Below are positions 9,650 through 19,307 of a DNA stretch of 64,000 nucleotides, one piece after another. Below the pieces are notes generated by a model. That model saw only the letters and a program-made list of their open reading frames with translations. It was not told where the DNA came from and did no database searches. Position 1 is the stretch's first letter. Each line of letters starts with the position of its first letter. Source of the stretch: Latilactobacillus curvatus JCM 1096 = DSM 20019 (GTDB lineage Bacteria > Bacillota > Bacilli > Lactobacillales > Lactobacillaceae); the NCBI RefSeq assembly GCF_004101845.1, contig NZ_CP026116.1:62001-126000 (forward strand), given 5' to 3'. A program made the position numbers and the translations under genes.

Positions 9650-10336
9650 TTGATTCGAATGACAAATGTGTCAAAAAAGTATCCAAATGGCGTGACAGCA
9701 ATTAAGGATCTTTCGCTAACGATTGAACCCGGCGAATTTGCTTATATTGTTGGTCCCAGTGGTGCTGGTAAATCAACATTCATTAAGATGTTGTACCATC
9801 AATTAAAAGCAACGAGTGGTGAAATCGAAGTCGCTGGTTTTGATTTAATCGGTATGAAGGATCACGATGTCCCATACTTACGCCGTAAGATGGGTGTTGT
9901 TTTCCAAGATTTCAAGTTATTACCACGTTTAACGGTGTTTGAAAACGTGGCATACGCCATGGAAGTGATCGAGGCAGAACCTCAAGCAATCAAAGATCGT
10001 GTATTAGAAGTGCTCGAACTAGTTGGCTTGAAGGGTGAAATTCGTCGCTTTCCAAATGAACTTTCTGGTGGGGAACAACAACGGGTCGCGGTTGCACGTG
10101 CGATTGTGAACCGGCCAGATGTGTTGATTGCCGATGAACCAACGGGGAATCTAGATCCTGAAACGTCAGATGGTATTATGGATATTTTAGAAGCAATTAA
10201 TGAACGTGGGACGATTGTCTTAATGGCAACCCATAACAAACAAATGGTGAACGAACGGACCCATCGTGTCTTAGCGATTGAAGACGGTCGCTTAGTTCGT
10301 GATGAAAAAGAAGGTGACTACGGCTATGAAGATTAG
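9650..10336 (+). CDS. ftsE: Cell division ABC transporter ATPase FtsE
   Basis: A 228-residue ABC ATPase that pairs with FtsX to activate peptidoglycan hydrolases at division or elongation sites. It shows Walker A GPSGAGKST near 36-44, the Q-loop in VVFQDFKLLPRLTV, the ABC signature LSGGEQQRVAVARA near 140, Walker B VLIADEPTGNLDPET and the switch His in MATHNKQ. I chose the TTG at 9650, nine bases after AGGAG (9636-9640); an ATG at 9659 is an alternative. The 3' end overlaps ftsX by 11 nt. Confidence 0.95.
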   Translation: MIRMTNVSKKYPNGVTAIKDLSLTIEPGEFAYIVGPSGAGKSTFIKMLYHQLKATSGEIEVAGFDLIGMKDHDVPYLRRKMGVVFQDFKLLPRLTVFENVAYAMEVIEAEPQAIKDRVLEVLELVGLKGEIRRFPNELSGGEQQRVAVARAIVNRPDVLIADEPTGNLDPETSDGIMDILEAINERGTIVLMATHNKQMVNERTHRVLAIEDGRLVRDEKEGDYGYED

Positions 10337-11213
10337 AACATTGAAGCGTCATCTCAACGATAGTTTTAAGAGTTTAAAACGAAATGGCTGGATGTCAATC
10401 GCAGCTGTTAGTGCAGTTACCGTAACGTTGTTATTAGTCGGGATTTTCTTTGCGATGATCTTCAACTTTAACAAGATTTCACAAGATATTGAAAATGATG
10501 TGCACGTGCGGGTTATGATTGAACGGGGCACAACAAGTAAACAAAAAGATCAGCTACAAAAGAAACTTGAAAAAATGGCGTCTGTTAAAGAAGTGACGTA
10601 TTCAAGTCGTAAAAAGGAATTAAACAAGGTTGTCGGCAGTTACGGTCAATCATTTAAGATGTTTACCGGAGACGATAATCCGTTGTACGATGTTTACACA
10701 GTAAGTACGACAAAACCAAGTCAAACGATTAAAGTCGCTAAACAAGCGAAAAAATTGAAATACGTTTATGATGCCACTTATGGTGGGAACAACGCTAAGA
10801 AGTTGTTCAAGGTAATGAGTAGCGTCCGTAAATGGGGCGTTGGTTTTACTTTATTATTGCTCTTTGTGGCAGTGTTCTTGATTTCCAATACAATTCGGAT
10901 TACGATTTTATCGCGGCGCGACGAAATCGGAATTATGCGTTTAGTTGGGGCAACTAACTCGTATATTCGCTGGCCATTCCTTTTTGAAGGGGCTTGGGTT
11001 GGATTACTTGGGGTAATTATTCCCATTATTGTAATCGACTTAGGTTATGGTTGGGTTTACCGTCATATGGCACTCAGCATGGCTTCAGCCGGTTATTCAA
11101 TGTTGAAACCAGGAATTTTCTTATTCCAACTTGATTTAACAATGGCTGTGATTGGGATTGTGATTGGAGCATTAGGTTCTGTCATCTCAATGCGTCGTTT
11201 CCTTAAAATTTAA
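10326..11213 (+). CDS. ftsX: Cell division membrane protein FtsX
   Basis: A 295-residue permease-like partner of FtsE. It starts at the ATG inside the ftsE 3' end (MKIRTLKRHLNDSFKSLKRNGWM). An N-terminal membrane segment (AVSAVTVTLLLVGIFFAMIF) is followed by an extracellular domain of about 120 residues. Three C-terminal membrane helices contain RRDEIGIMRLVGATNSYIRWPF, the FtsX/MacB-domain hallmark. It couples FtsE ATP hydrolysis to an extracellular hydrolase. A strong terminator ends the ftsEX unit. Confidence 0.94.
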   Translation: MKIRTLKRHLNDSFKSLKRNGWMSIAAVSAVTVTLLLVGIFFAMIFNFNKISQDIENDVHVRVMIERGTTSKQKDQLQKKLEKMASVKEVTYSSRKKELNKVVGSYGQSFKMFTGDDNPLYDVYTVSTTKPSQTIKVAKQAKKLKYVYDATYGGNNAKKLFKVMSSVRKWGVGFTLLLLFVAVFLISNTIRITILSRRDEIGIMRLVGATNSYIRWPFLFEGAWVGLLGVIIPIIVIDLGYGWVYRHMALSMASAGYSMLKPGIFLFQLDLTMAVIGIVIGALGSVISMRRFLKI

Positions 11214-11226
11214 ACTAAATTAGTGA

Positions 11227-11267
11227 AAGAGTGGCGAACATTAAATTGTTCGTCACTCTTTTTTTTT
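11227..11267 (+). terminator. Terminator of ftsEX
   Basis: The stem AAGAGTGGCGAACA/TGTTCGTCACTCTT (one mismatch) with loop TTAAAT is followed by eight T. Confidence 0.92.
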
Positions 11268-11294
11268 GAACCCTAGGCAGTTAAGGGGGCAAAA

Positions 11295-11303
11295 TGCTAT
11301 ACT
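11295..11303 (+). promoter_or_regulatory. Extended -10 promoter of the MinJ-like gene
   Basis: TGCTATACT is an extended -10 about 100 bp before the gene. The leader holds a small GCGTGT/ACACGC hairpin near 11343-11363. Confidence 0.5.
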
Positions 11304-11399
11304 GATTGGGATAACTGCGAAATTCGGCAGCTGGAAATCGAGCGTGTGTCGTTGGAAACACGCACGGTATTTAAATATAGACGCTGGGGGTTTGTTGAA

Positions 11400-12536
11400 T
11401 TGACGATGATCATTGATATTTTGCGACCATTACTAACGGCACCACTTTTATGGTTAGCGATTGTGTATGCTGGCTGGTTAGCGCATAGACGAATTAGCTT
11501 GGAACGGAAGACCTTTAGAATTGCGATTAATCCACGATGGATAGAAGTGGGCCATTTTGTGGGCCATGGGCTACTCGCAGGGCTAGCCTTAAGTTGCTGT
11601 ACCTTAGTGTTAGGGGCGATGGTTAATATGCAATGGTGGCTGGTCTATCAACTAATCGCTATTTTGAGTTTGCTAGTGGCTGCTAGATGGCAAAACGTAT
11701 CGGCAACCTTTTTAATCAGTGCTTTGGTCTACGCTGGTGCAACATTCATATGGCCCCAATATCAGATGGAAGGTCAAGCAAGTCTTTTGGCTGAATTATT
11801 GGTGATTATTGGGTTAGTGACCGTCATCAATAGTGTTTTACAACGTTGGGATGCCGAGGCAACTGTGACACCGCGTGTGATGACTAGCAAGCGAGGGCGG
11901 TTGACGGCCTTCTTTATGAGTCGACAAATTTATATTGCGCCGGTCTTTTTCTTAGTGCCAGGGGCAATTGATATGCCAAGTTTGGGTTTTTGGCCGGTCT
12001 TAAATATCGGGCATCAATCATATAGCTTGGTAATCTTGCCATTGTTATTGGGATTTAGTTTGAAAGCAGTCAAAGGCTTAATGAAATCAGTTGTTACTAA
12101 AAATGCCAATAGCTATTTGATCTTTGGCTTGTTGTTAGTTGGGTTTGGGTTAATTGCCGTTGCATTTCCGAACTGGATTATTGGCATGTTAACAGTTGCG
12201 CTAGTACTAAGCTGTGCATTACAATGGCGGTTGAGTAGACGCAGTGCCCATGAACGGCAGTTGCACTTTACGAAACCCTACGATGGCGTCTTTATCTTAG
12301 GGATTTTACGCGAAACGCCGGCTGCTAAAATGGGGTTGGTCGTTGGCGATACAATTGTTGAATGTAATGGCGAGGCTGTCTCAAATAACGATAATTTTTA
12401 TCGGGCGATTCAAAGTCAGCCAACGTATTGCCATTTAAAGGTTCAAGATTTAAACGGTGAGTTCCGGATGGCTGAAGGCGCAATTTTTGCTGATGCACCA
12501 CATGAGTTAGGCGTTGTATTATTCCCAGAGAATTAA
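11400..12536 (+). CDS. MinJ-like polytopic membrane protein with C-terminal PDZ domain
   Basis: About 378 residues. The first ~285 form roughly eight hydrophobic segments (for example LLTAPLLWLAIVYAGWL and LIFGLLLVGFGLIAVAF). The last ~90 form a PDZ domain (GVFILGILRETPAAKMGLVVGDTIVECNG). This architecture and the position after ftsEX resemble Bacillus MinJ, which bridges DivIVA to MinD at division sites. That role is inferred from architecture and synteny. The start is uncertain: TTG 11400 has CTGGGGG nine bases upstream, ATG 11406 is in frame, and a longer GTG reading from 11346 lacks a good site. phoP follows 20 bp later, so the gene may be co-transcribed with phoPR. Confidence 0.6.
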   Translation: MTMIIDILRPLLTAPLLWLAIVYAGWLAHRRISLERKTFRIAINPRWIEVGHFVGHGLLAGLALSCCTLVLGAMVNMQWWLVYQLIAILSLLVAARWQNVSATFLISALVYAGATFIWPQYQMEGQASLLAELLVIIGLVTVINSVLQRWDAEATVTPRVMTSKRGRLTAFFMSRQIYIAPVFFLVPGAIDMPSLGFWPVLNIGHQSYSLVILPLLLGFSLKAVKGLMKSVVTKNANSYLIFGLLLVGFGLIAVAFPNWIIGMLTVALVLSCALQWRLSRRSAHERQLHFTKPYDGVFILGILRETPAAKMGLVVGDTIVECNGEAVSNNDNFYRAIQSQPTYCHLKVQDLNGEFRMAEGAIFADAPHELGVVLFPEN

Positions 12537-12556
12537 GTAAATAAAGGGTGGCATGA

Positions 12557-13270
12557 ATGAAGACAATTTTAGTGGTAGACGATGAACCAGCAATCTTGAC
12601 ATTATTACGCTATAACCTGGAACAAGAACATTTTAAAGTGATGACGGCAACTGACGGTGCACAAGCGCTGACGATGGCTTTACAGCAGTCGTTTGATTTT
12701 ATTATTTTAGATTTAATGTTGCCTAAGCTAGACGGAATTACCGTTACCAAGAAGATTCGGGAGGCAAAGTTAAAAACGCCGATTATGATTCTAACGGCTA
12801 AGGATAGCGAAACCGATAAAATTGTCGGCCTCGAAGTGGGGGCAGACGACTATGTCACTAAACCATTTAGTCCACGCGAAATTATCGCGCGGATTCGGGC
12901 AATTGAACGGCGGACGGCACAGCCTGTAGCAGTCGTTGAAACGCACCCTAGTGATATTTTACAAGTAGGGGACTTAATGGTCGATGAAGGCGAAGTTGTG
13001 GCTAAAAAGGGCACTCAGAAGCTCCATTTAACGCCTAAGGAGTTCGAACTCCTTGTTTACTTTATGCATCGGATTAACAAGGTTCAAAGCCGTGAGAAAC
13101 TCTTAAATGCGGTGTGGGGCTTTGATTATCCAGCCGAAACGCGAATGGTTGATATTCAAGTCAGTCATTTACGGGAAAAAATCGAAACAGATCCGCGTCA
13201 TCCAGTTTACTTAAAAACGGTGCGTGGTTTCGGTTATCAATTGGAGGACCCCAACCATGACCAAACATGA
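12557..13270 (+). CDS. phoP: OmpR-family response regulator PhoP (phosphate)
   Basis: A 237-residue regulator. The receiver domain has the acidic pair VVDDE, phospho-acceptor Asp52 in LDLMLP, the conserved Thr in ILTAKD, and Lys in DDYVTKPFSP. It is followed by a winged-helix DNA-binding domain (LTPKEFELLVYF, VWGFDYPAETRMVDIQVSHLREKIE, VRGFGYQLE). Immediate linkage to a PAS-containing kinase and to pst with a Pho box makes PhoP the likely identity, though WalR-like paralogs are similar. Its 3' end overlaps phoR by 14 nt. Confidence 0.9.
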   Translation: MKTILVVDDEPAILTLLRYNLEQEHFKVMTATDGAQALTMALQQSFDFIILDLMLPKLDGITVTKKIREAKLKTPIMILTAKDSETDKIVGLEVGADDYVTKPFSPREIIARIRAIERRTAQPVAVVETHPSDILQVGDLMVDEGEVVAKKGTQKLHLTPKEFELLVYFMHRINKVQSREKLLNAVWGFDYPAETRMVDIQVSHLREKIETDPRHPVYLKTVRGFGYQLEDPNHDQT

Positions 13271-14918
13271 TCAATTTAGATTTTATCAGCTAGCCACTAT
13301 TTTAGTGGCTGTTTACATAGGTTTTATTGTGCTTGTCAATTTGGTGATTGCCCAACAACAAGACGCGATGTTAAAGGAACGGGGCGCCGACTATGCGCTA
13401 ATCATCAAACAACCACAGTTTGATCGGCAAAAGTGGTTACGCCAAAACAGCTTACAAGTTTTGACGCCAAAATCGCCGAATAAAACAAAGTTGCAAAAAG
13501 CAGTGACGGATATTGTCAATCGGAATCATTCTGCCGCCAATTTTAGTACGCGGCAAACAGTTAATAAGCAACCGTATTTGTTTTACGCACACCAAGCAGA
13601 TCGGCCCAACTTTGTCTTAGTAGTGCCTCAGCAACAGTTCTGGCATACGTGGCCGAAGATTGCTTTATCGGTCACGATTGTCTATTTAATCGGTAGCTGG
13701 ATTTTTCTATACCGTTTCTGGCGGCAACGCCGTCATTTCTTTGACCACTTGAAAATTTTAGTCGCTAATATTCATCATATTCGGCATGAAGAAGTGCCCG
13801 AACCGATTATTTTTCAAAAAGATGCGTCATTATATATCCTCGCGCAAGAAATTAATAAATTAAATGGTGATATGCGGCATATGCGGCAGAAGATTGCCAT
13901 GCAACAGGGCAGTTTTGACCGCCTAATTGACCATTTACCGGTCGGCGTCATGGTGATTAACGAAAATCGTGAAGTCGTTTTGCACAATGAAGCAATGGAT
14001 CGGTTATTGGAGACGACGATTGTTACTGAGAAACACCCCTATATTGATGATATCAAGACGTATGAATTAACACGGATGATTGAGCACACTTTTAGGTACC
14101 GAAAGAGTCATCACCAAGAAATTCAGTTGATTCAAAATCAAGAACGGTTTGTGGATGCGAATGTTGTCCAACTCAATACGGTTAAATCGAAATTCCAAGC
14201 ATTAGTCATTTTATATGATTTAACCGATGTCCGGCGCGTTGAGCAGATGCAGTTGGATTTTGTCAGCAATGTGAGTCATGAATTGAAGACGCCGGTGACG
14301 GCTATTACAGGCTTTGCTGAGACGTTGTTAGCTGGTGCGGCGGAAGATCCTGCCACGCAAAAGCAATTCTTACAAATCATCTATGACGAAAGTACGCGAT
14401 TAACTGCGCTGATTCAAGATATTTTGGCGCTTTCGCATCTAGATCGTAAGGACCAATCGCAAGAGCAACTTGTGAATGTACGTGAATTGGTGCAGGCTAA
14501 TCTCGAACTGATGCAACAAAAGGCACAACAAAAGCAGTTACACGTCTCCGTTGATATTCCAACGGATTTAGCGATTAGAATTCAGAAAATGAAGTTTAAT
14601 CAAATCTTGAAAAACCTAATCGCTAACGCCATCACGTATAATAAACAAAACGGCTCGTTGGTGATTGCCGTGCAACTTGAAAAAGATCAAATTGTTATCC
14701 GCGTTGTCGATACCGGTTTGGGCATTCCAAGTGACCTACAAGAAAGAATTTTTGAACGATTCTATCGGGTTGATCAAGCGCGCGCGACCCATAAGAGCGG
14801 GACCGGCCTTGGACTAGCAATTGCTAGCGAGATTACCGCCAGTTTAGAGGGGCAGTTGACCGTAGAGAGTCAATTAGGTGTCGGTAGTGAATTCATTTTG
14901 AAGCTACCAAACGCTTGA
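13257..14918 (+). CDS. phoR: Sensor histidine kinase PhoR
   Basis: A 553-residue kinase starting at ATG 13257 behind TTGGAGGACC, overlapping phoP. TM1 is near residues 10-32, a ~100-residue extracellular segment follows, and TM2 is near 135-155. A HAMP-like linker and a PAS domain (~220-325, LIDHLPVGVMVINENREVVLHNEAM) lead to HisKA with phospho-His341 in FVSNVSHELKTPVTAI. The HATPase domain has N-box NLIANAITYN, G1 VVDTGLGIP and G2 GTGLGLAI. It controls PhoP in response to phosphate limitation, probably through the Pst/PhoU complex encoded downstream. Confidence 0.9.
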   Translation: MTKHDQFRFYQLATILVAVYIGFIVLVNLVIAQQQDAMLKERGADYALIIKQPQFDRQKWLRQNSLQVLTPKSPNKTKLQKAVTDIVNRNHSAANFSTRQTVNKQPYLFYAHQADRPNFVLVVPQQQFWHTWPKIALSVTIVYLIGSWIFLYRFWRQRRHFFDHLKILVANIHHIRHEEVPEPIIFQKDASLYILAQEINKLNGDMRHMRQKIAMQQGSFDRLIDHLPVGVMVINENREVVLHNEAMDRLLETTIVTEKHPYIDDIKTYELTRMIEHTFRYRKSHHQEIQLIQNQERFVDANVVQLNTVKSKFQALVILYDLTDVRRVEQMQLDFVSNVSHELKTPVTAITGFAETLLAGAAEDPATQKQFLQIIYDESTRLTALIQDILALSHLDRKDQSQEQLVNVRELVQANLELMQQKAQQKQLHVSVDIPTDLAIRIQKMKFNQILKNLIANAITYNKQNGSLVIAVQLEKDQIVIRVVDTGLGIPSDLQERIFERFYRVDQARATHKSGTGLGLAIASEITASLEGQLTVESQLGVGSEFILKLPNA

Positions 14919-14957
14919 TTTACACAAAATTTACATTTGATAGGCTTAGTTTTTACA
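14919..14957 (+). promoter_or_regulatory. Pho box (PhoP-binding direct repeats) upstream of pstS
   Basis: TTTACA occurs at 14919-14924, 14930-14935 and 14952-14957. The starts are 11 and 22 bp apart, so all lie on the same face of the helix; the fourth register (14941-14946, TAGGCT) is degenerate. TT(A/T)ACA repeats at 11-bp spacing are the known PhoP site in Bacillus. The array ends 9 bp before the -10 and replaces the -35, as expected for an activator-dependent promoter. Confidence 0.85.
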
Positions 14958-14966
14958 AACCTTTTT

Positions 14967-14972
14967 TATAAT
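14967..14972 (+). promoter_or_regulatory. -10 element of the pst promoter
   Basis: TATAAT follows the Pho box with no recognisable -35 hexamer. The pstS start lies 40 bp downstream. Confidence 0.75.
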
Positions 14973-15012
14973 GGAACTTACGAGGTTTAAATGGAATTCG
15001 TGGAGGATTAAC

Positions 15013-15873
15013 ATGCGCAAACGTAATGTTATTGGCTTATTAGTCACATTCAGTTTATTACTATTGGCTGGTTGCCAGTCTAAACAAAATGGTCAGTCCG
15101 TAACGGCGGTCGGCTCATCAGCCCTTCAGCCGCTGATTGAAGCGTTAGCTGAACAATACAGTACTGATCACAGCGGTCAGTTCATTAACGTCCAGGGGGG
15201 CGGTTCTGGGACTGGCTTGAGTCAGATTCAATCTGGCGCTGTACAGATGGGGAATTCTGATTTATTTGCTGAAGAAAAGGCTGGCATTAAAGCGGACAAG
15301 CTGGTCGATCATCGCGTGGCTGTTGTCGGCATTACCCCAGTCATTAATAAGCAATTAGGGATTAAAAACTTAACATTGACGCAACTCGCGAAGATTTTTA
15401 GTGGCGAAATTGATAACTGGCAAGACGTTGGTGGACCAGATCAGCCGGTTGTTTTAGTAAACCGAGCCCAAGGTAGTGGGACGCGGACGACGTTTGAACA
15501 ATGGGTGATGAAGTCGCGCAAGACTAAACCCGCTCAAGAACAAGATTCAACGGGGATGGTGCGATCAATTGTAGCGAACACGCCAGGGGCCATCAGTTAT
15601 CTTGCTTTTTCATACGTAGATGATTCGATTGCAATGGTTAAATTAAACGGCATTGCACCAACCGATGAAAACGTGATGACTAATGCATGGCCAATCTGGT
15701 CATATGAACATGTTTACACCAAGGGGCAACCAACTGGGTTAACAAAACGTTTCTTGGCGTATGTCTTATCAGATGAGGTTCAACATAAACAAGTCGGCAA
15801 GATGGGCTATATTCCAGTTGCTAAGATGACGGTTGAACGGTCGGTTGATGGCACAATTACAAAGGTTAAGTAG
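15013..15873 (+). CDS. pstS: Phosphate-binding lipoprotein of the Pst transporter
   Basis: 286 residues from ATG 15013 behind TGGAGG. The signal peptide ends in lipobox LLAGC with Cys near 23, so the protein is lipid-anchored outside the membrane. The mature part has the phosphate-contact segments AVGSSALQPLIEAL, QGGGSGTGLSQIQSG and RAQGSGTRTTFEQWV. It captures phosphate for PstCAB. It is the first gene of a six-gene operon under the Pho box. An in-frame ATG at 14971 overlaps the -10 element and is not the start. Confidence 0.94.
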   Translation: MRKRNVIGLLVTFSLLLLAGCQSKQNGQSVTAVGSSALQPLIEALAEQYSTDHSGQFINVQGGGSGTGLSQIQSGAVQMGNSDLFAEEKAGIKADKLVDHRVAVVGITPVINKQLGIKNLTLTQLAKIFSGEIDNWQDVGGPDQPVVLVNRAQGSGTRTTFEQWVMKSRKTKPAQEQDSTGMVRSIVANTPGAISYLAFSYVDDSIAMVKLNGIAPTDENVMTNAWPIWSYEHVYTKGQPTGLTKRFLAYVLSDEVQHKQVGKMGYIPVAKMTVERSVDGTITKVK

Positions 15874-15883
15874 GGGGCCAATT

Positions 15884-16807
15884 ATGGATCCAATTAAAGC
15901 AAGTTTACTTAAGAAATCACGCGCAGCCAAAAGTGAAACACGGGGCAAATTAATCAGTTTATTCTGTATTAGTTTAATCGTGTTCATCGTGCTCGCCATT
16001 TTCTACTTCGTCGCTTCAAAAGGGTTAGCGACCTTCTTTAAAGATAAAATCAATCTAGGCCGCTTTTTAACGCAGTCTAATTGGAATCCAAGTTTGAAAG
16101 ATAGTCATGGTCGACCAGAAGTGGGCGCCTTACCAATGATTATGGGGTCATTTGGAGTGACTTTCTTAGCGGCTTTATTAGCAACACCGTTTGCAATTGG
16201 CGCTGGGATTTTTATGACTGAAATCTCACCTAAGCGGGGTGAAAAATTATTGCAACCAGTGATGGAATTGCTTGTTGGGATTCCATCAGTTGTTTACGGG
16301 TTTATCGGATTATCCGTGATTGTACCAGCTGTCCGTCATTTGTTTGGTGGCAGTGGCTTTGGGATTCTTGCCGGGACTTGTGTTTTGTTCGTCATGATTC
16401 TACCAACTGTGACATCGATGACAGTCGATGCACTCAAGAGTGTGCCACGGCATTATCGCGAAGCCTCACTCGCTTTAGGTGCAACGCGTTGGCAAACAAC
16501 ATGGAAAGTCGTTTTAAAAGCAGCCACACCAGGGATTTTAACCGGGGTTGTTTTCGGGATGGCCCGGGCGTTTGGTGAAGCATTGGCCGTCCAAATGGTC
16601 ATCGGGAACGCTGCGTTATTACCACATAACTTAATTACCCCAGCCTCAACGTTAACGAGTGTGTTAACGATGGGCATTGGGAATACGGTCATGGGTTCAT
16701 TAGCCAATAATGCACTTTGGTCATTGGCGTTACTCTTATTATTGATGTCACTACTATTTAACTTATTAGTTCGTTTAATTGGTCGGAAGGGAGCAATGGG
16801 TCGCTAA
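15884..16807 (+). CDS. pstC: Phosphate ABC transporter permease PstC
   Basis: 307 residues from ATG 15884 (MDPIKASLLKKSRAAK) behind GTAGGGGG. It has about six membrane segments in a binding-protein-dependent transport fold; the EAA loop is HYREASLALGATRWQTTWKVVL. It forms the membrane channel with PstA. The stop overlaps the pstA start (TAATG). Confidence 0.93.
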   Translation: MDPIKASLLKKSRAAKSETRGKLISLFCISLIVFIVLAIFYFVASKGLATFFKDKINLGRFLTQSNWNPSLKDSHGRPEVGALPMIMGSFGVTFLAALLATPFAIGAGIFMTEISPKRGEKLLQPVMELLVGIPSVVYGFIGLSVIVPAVRHLFGGSGFGILAGTCVLFVMILPTVTSMTVDALKSVPRHYREASLALGATRWQTTWKVVLKAATPGILTGVVFGMARAFGEALAVQMVIGNAALLPHNLITPASTLTSVLTMGIGNTVMGSLANNALWSLALLLLLMSLLFNLLVRLIGRKGAMGR

Positions 16808-17691
16808 TGGATGCAAAAAAATGGGATAAAGTTGCCACCGGTGTGCTAACCCTCATCGCTGGTTTGATCGTATTATTATTAGCAAGTTTGCTCGGCTATA
16901 TCTTGGTGCGCGGATTACCACACGTGACGTGGCAGTTTTTAACGAAACCTGCGCAAACCTTTACTAAAGGTGGCGGGATTGGCGTCCAACTGTTTAATTC
17001 ATTCTATCTATTAATTTTGGCGATGGTGATTTCAGTACCGTTATCAATTGGTGCCGGCATCTATCTCGCAGAATATGCGCCGAAGAACTGGGTGACGAAT
17101 GTTGTTCGGACCGCGATTGAAGTGTTAAGTTCCTTACCATCCGTCGTGGTCGGGTTATTCGGTTTCTTGGTCTTTGTTATCCAGTTTAAGCTAGGCTTTT
17201 CAATCTTAGCGGGTGCTTTAGCCTTGACCGTTTTCAATTTACCGTTGTTAACGCGGAATGTGGAAGATGCTTTAAAATCAATTCACTTCACACAACGTGA
17301 AGCAGGTCTTGCACTTGGTTTATCGCGTTATGAAACGGTCAAGCATGTCGTGATTCCAGAAGCGTTACCCAACATTATTACCGGGATGATTTTAGGCGCT
17401 GGCCGGGTCTTTGGTGAAGCGGCTGCCTTGATTTATACAGCTGGACAAAGTGCCCCATCACTTGATTTTACCAACTGGAACCCAATGTACATCGCGAGTC
17501 CGTTGAATCCATTGCGACCTGCGGAAACATTAGCGGTGCACATTTGGAAGATTAACTCGGAAGGGATTATGCCGGATGCGACTGCGGTTTCTGCTGGCGC
17601 ATCTGCCGTCTTAATCATCGCCGTTTTACTATTTAACTGGTTAGCACGGGTCATCGGCAAGCGTGTCTACCGTAAAATGACAGCAGCATAG
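16807..17691 (+). CDS. pstA: Phosphate ABC transporter permease PstA
   Basis: 294 residues with six predicted membrane helices; the EAA loop is FTQREAGLALGLSRYETVKHVVIPEALP and LPSVVVGLFGFLVFV is conserved. It is translationally coupled to pstC by a one-base overlap and partners PstC in the transmembrane channel. pstB begins 9 bp downstream behind AGGAG. Confidence 0.93.
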   Translation: MDAKKWDKVATGVLTLIAGLIVLLLASLLGYILVRGLPHVTWQFLTKPAQTFTKGGGIGVQLFNSFYLLILAMVISVPLSIGAGIYLAEYAPKNWVTNVVRTAIEVLSSLPSVVVGLFGFLVFVIQFKLGFSILAGALALTVFNLPLLTRNVEDALKSIHFTQREAGLALGLSRYETVKHVVIPEALPNIITGMILGAGRVFGEAAALIYTAGQSAPSLDFTNWNPMYIASPLNPLRPAETLAVHIWKINSEGIMPDATAVSAGASAVLIIAVLLFNWLARVIGKRVYRKMTAA

Positions 17692-17700
17692 GAGAAAATA

Positions 17701-18510
17701 ATGGCAGATTACGATTTAACAAAAACGCACATCAAACATTTAGATGAACCAAAACATGAAATTGCCTTATCAACTGAAGATTTAAACGTCTATTACGGCG
17801 ACAAACGCGCGATGCACGATGCATCATTGCAATTTGAACGCTATCGAATTACCGCGTTAATCGGCGCTTCTGGTTCAGGAAAGTCAACCTATCTTCGGAG
17901 TTTAAACCGGATGAATGACAATATTGCTAATACACGTGTGACCGGTAAGATTATGTACCGGGGCTTGAACATCAATAGCGATGACGTTGATGTGTATAAG
18001 ATGCGGGAACATATCGGCATGGTGTTCCAACGGCCTAATCCATTTGCCAAATCAATCTATGACAACATCACTTTTGCCTTGAAACAACATGGACAAAAAG
18101 ACAAAAAGTATCTGGATGAAGTGGTTGAAACGTCACTAAAACAAGCTGCTTTGTGGGATCAAGTCAAAGATTCATTAGGAAAGAGCGCATTGGCACTATC
18201 TGGTGGGCAACAACAACGGTTATGTATTGCCCGGGCAATTGCGATGAAACCCGATATTTTATTATTGGACGAACCGGCTTCAGCTCTTGATCCAATTTCA
18301 ACGAACACGGTTGAAGAAACATTGATTCGCTTAAAAGAAGAATTTACAATCATCATTGTGACGCATAACATGCAACAAGCAGCACGAATCAGTGATTACA
18401 CGGCCTTTTTCCATTCAGGGCACGCACTTGAATTCGACGAAACACGTAAAATGTTTACCCGGCCGAAGATTAAAGCGGCCGAAGATTATGTTTCTGGTCA
18501 CTTTGGCTAG
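17701..18510 (+). CDS. pstB: Phosphate ABC transporter ATPase PstB, copy 1
   Basis: 269 residues with Walker [11 protein letters not shown]-loop [12 protein letters not shown], signature [16 protein letters not shown], Walker [14 protein letters not shown] and switch His in VTHNMQQAA. The N-terminal ~30 residues ([14 protein letters not shown]) precede the ABC core and are absent from copy 2. Two tandem pstB genes are common in Firmicutes pst operons; whether the ATPase is a homodimer or heterodimer cannot be told from sequence. Confidence 0.94.
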   Translation: MADYDLTKTHIKHLDEPKHEIALSTEDLNVYYGDKRAMHDASLQFERYRITALIGASGSGKSTYLRSLNRMNDNIANTRVTGKIMYRGLNINSDDVDVYKMREHIGMVFQRPNPFAKSIYDNITFALKQHGQKDKKYLDEVVETSLKQAALWDQVKDSLGKSALALSGGQQQRLCIARAIAMKPDILLLDEPASALDPISTNTVEETLIRLKEEFTIIIVTHNMQQAARISDYTAFFHSGHALEFDETRKMFTRPKIKAAEDYVSGHFG

Positions 18511-18530
18511 GACGCAAGGAGGTTTGCCCC

Positions 18531-19289
18531 GTGGCAAATAAGATTATTGAATCCTCAGATGTGCATCTATTCTATGGTAAGAATGAGGCCTTAAAAGGGA
18601 TTAATATGGATTTTGTTGAAAATGAAATTACGGCGCTCATCGGGCCATCTGGTTGTGGGAAATCAACCTACTTGCGCTGCTTGAATCGAATGAATGATTT
18701 AATCGACTCGGCGAAGGTGACCGGTAAATTCTTATTGAATGGCCAAGATATTTATGCGCCTGAGATGGATACCGTTAAGTTACGGAAAGAAGTTGGCATG
18801 GTGTTCCAACAACCGAACCCATTCCCATTTTCAATCTATGACAATGTTGTTTACGGCTTACGTTTATCCGGTGTTAAAGATCATCGCGTCTTAGATGAAG
18901 CCGTTGAAAGTAGTTTGAAACAAGCGGCCGTTTGGGACGACGTCAAAGATAAGTTACACGAAAGTGCTTTATCACTTTCTGGTGGTCAACAACAGCGGGT
19001 TTGTATCGCTCGGGTGTTAGCTGTGAAACCGAAAGTGATCTTAATGGATGAACCGACTTCTGCGCTAGACCCTATTTCGAGTGCTAAAATTGAAAATATG
19101 TTGCTAGAATTGCGCCAACAGTATACCATTATAATGGTGACGCATAATATGCATCAGGCTTCTCGTATTTCGGATAAGACAGCATTCTTTTTACAAGGTG
19201 AATTGATTGAATACGCACCAACGAAGAAGATTTTCTTAAACCCAACCGAAAAAGAAACGGAAGATTACATCAGTGGCCGTTTTGGCTAA
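18531..19289 (+). CDS. pstB: Phosphate ABC transporter ATPase PstB, copy 2
   Basis: 252 residues starting at GTG 18531 behind CAAGGAGG. Walker [49 protein letters not shown] and VTHNMHQAS are all intact. It is clearly paralogous to copy 1 but well diverged, so the duplication is old. Confidence 0.94.
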   Translation: MANKIIESSDVHLFYGKNEALKGINMDFVENEITALIGPSGCGKSTYLRCLNRMNDLIDSAKVTGKFLLNGQDIYAPEMDTVKLRKEVGMVFQQPNPFPFSIYDNVVYGLRLSGVKDHRVLDEAVESSLKQAAVWDDVKDKLHESALSLSGGQQQRVCIARVLAVKPKVILMDEPTSALDPISSAKIENMLLELRQQYTIIMVTHNMHQASRISDKTAFFLQGELIEYAPTKKIFLNPTEKETEDYISGRFG

Positions 19290-19307
19290 GAAAGAAGGGA
19301 AACCACA

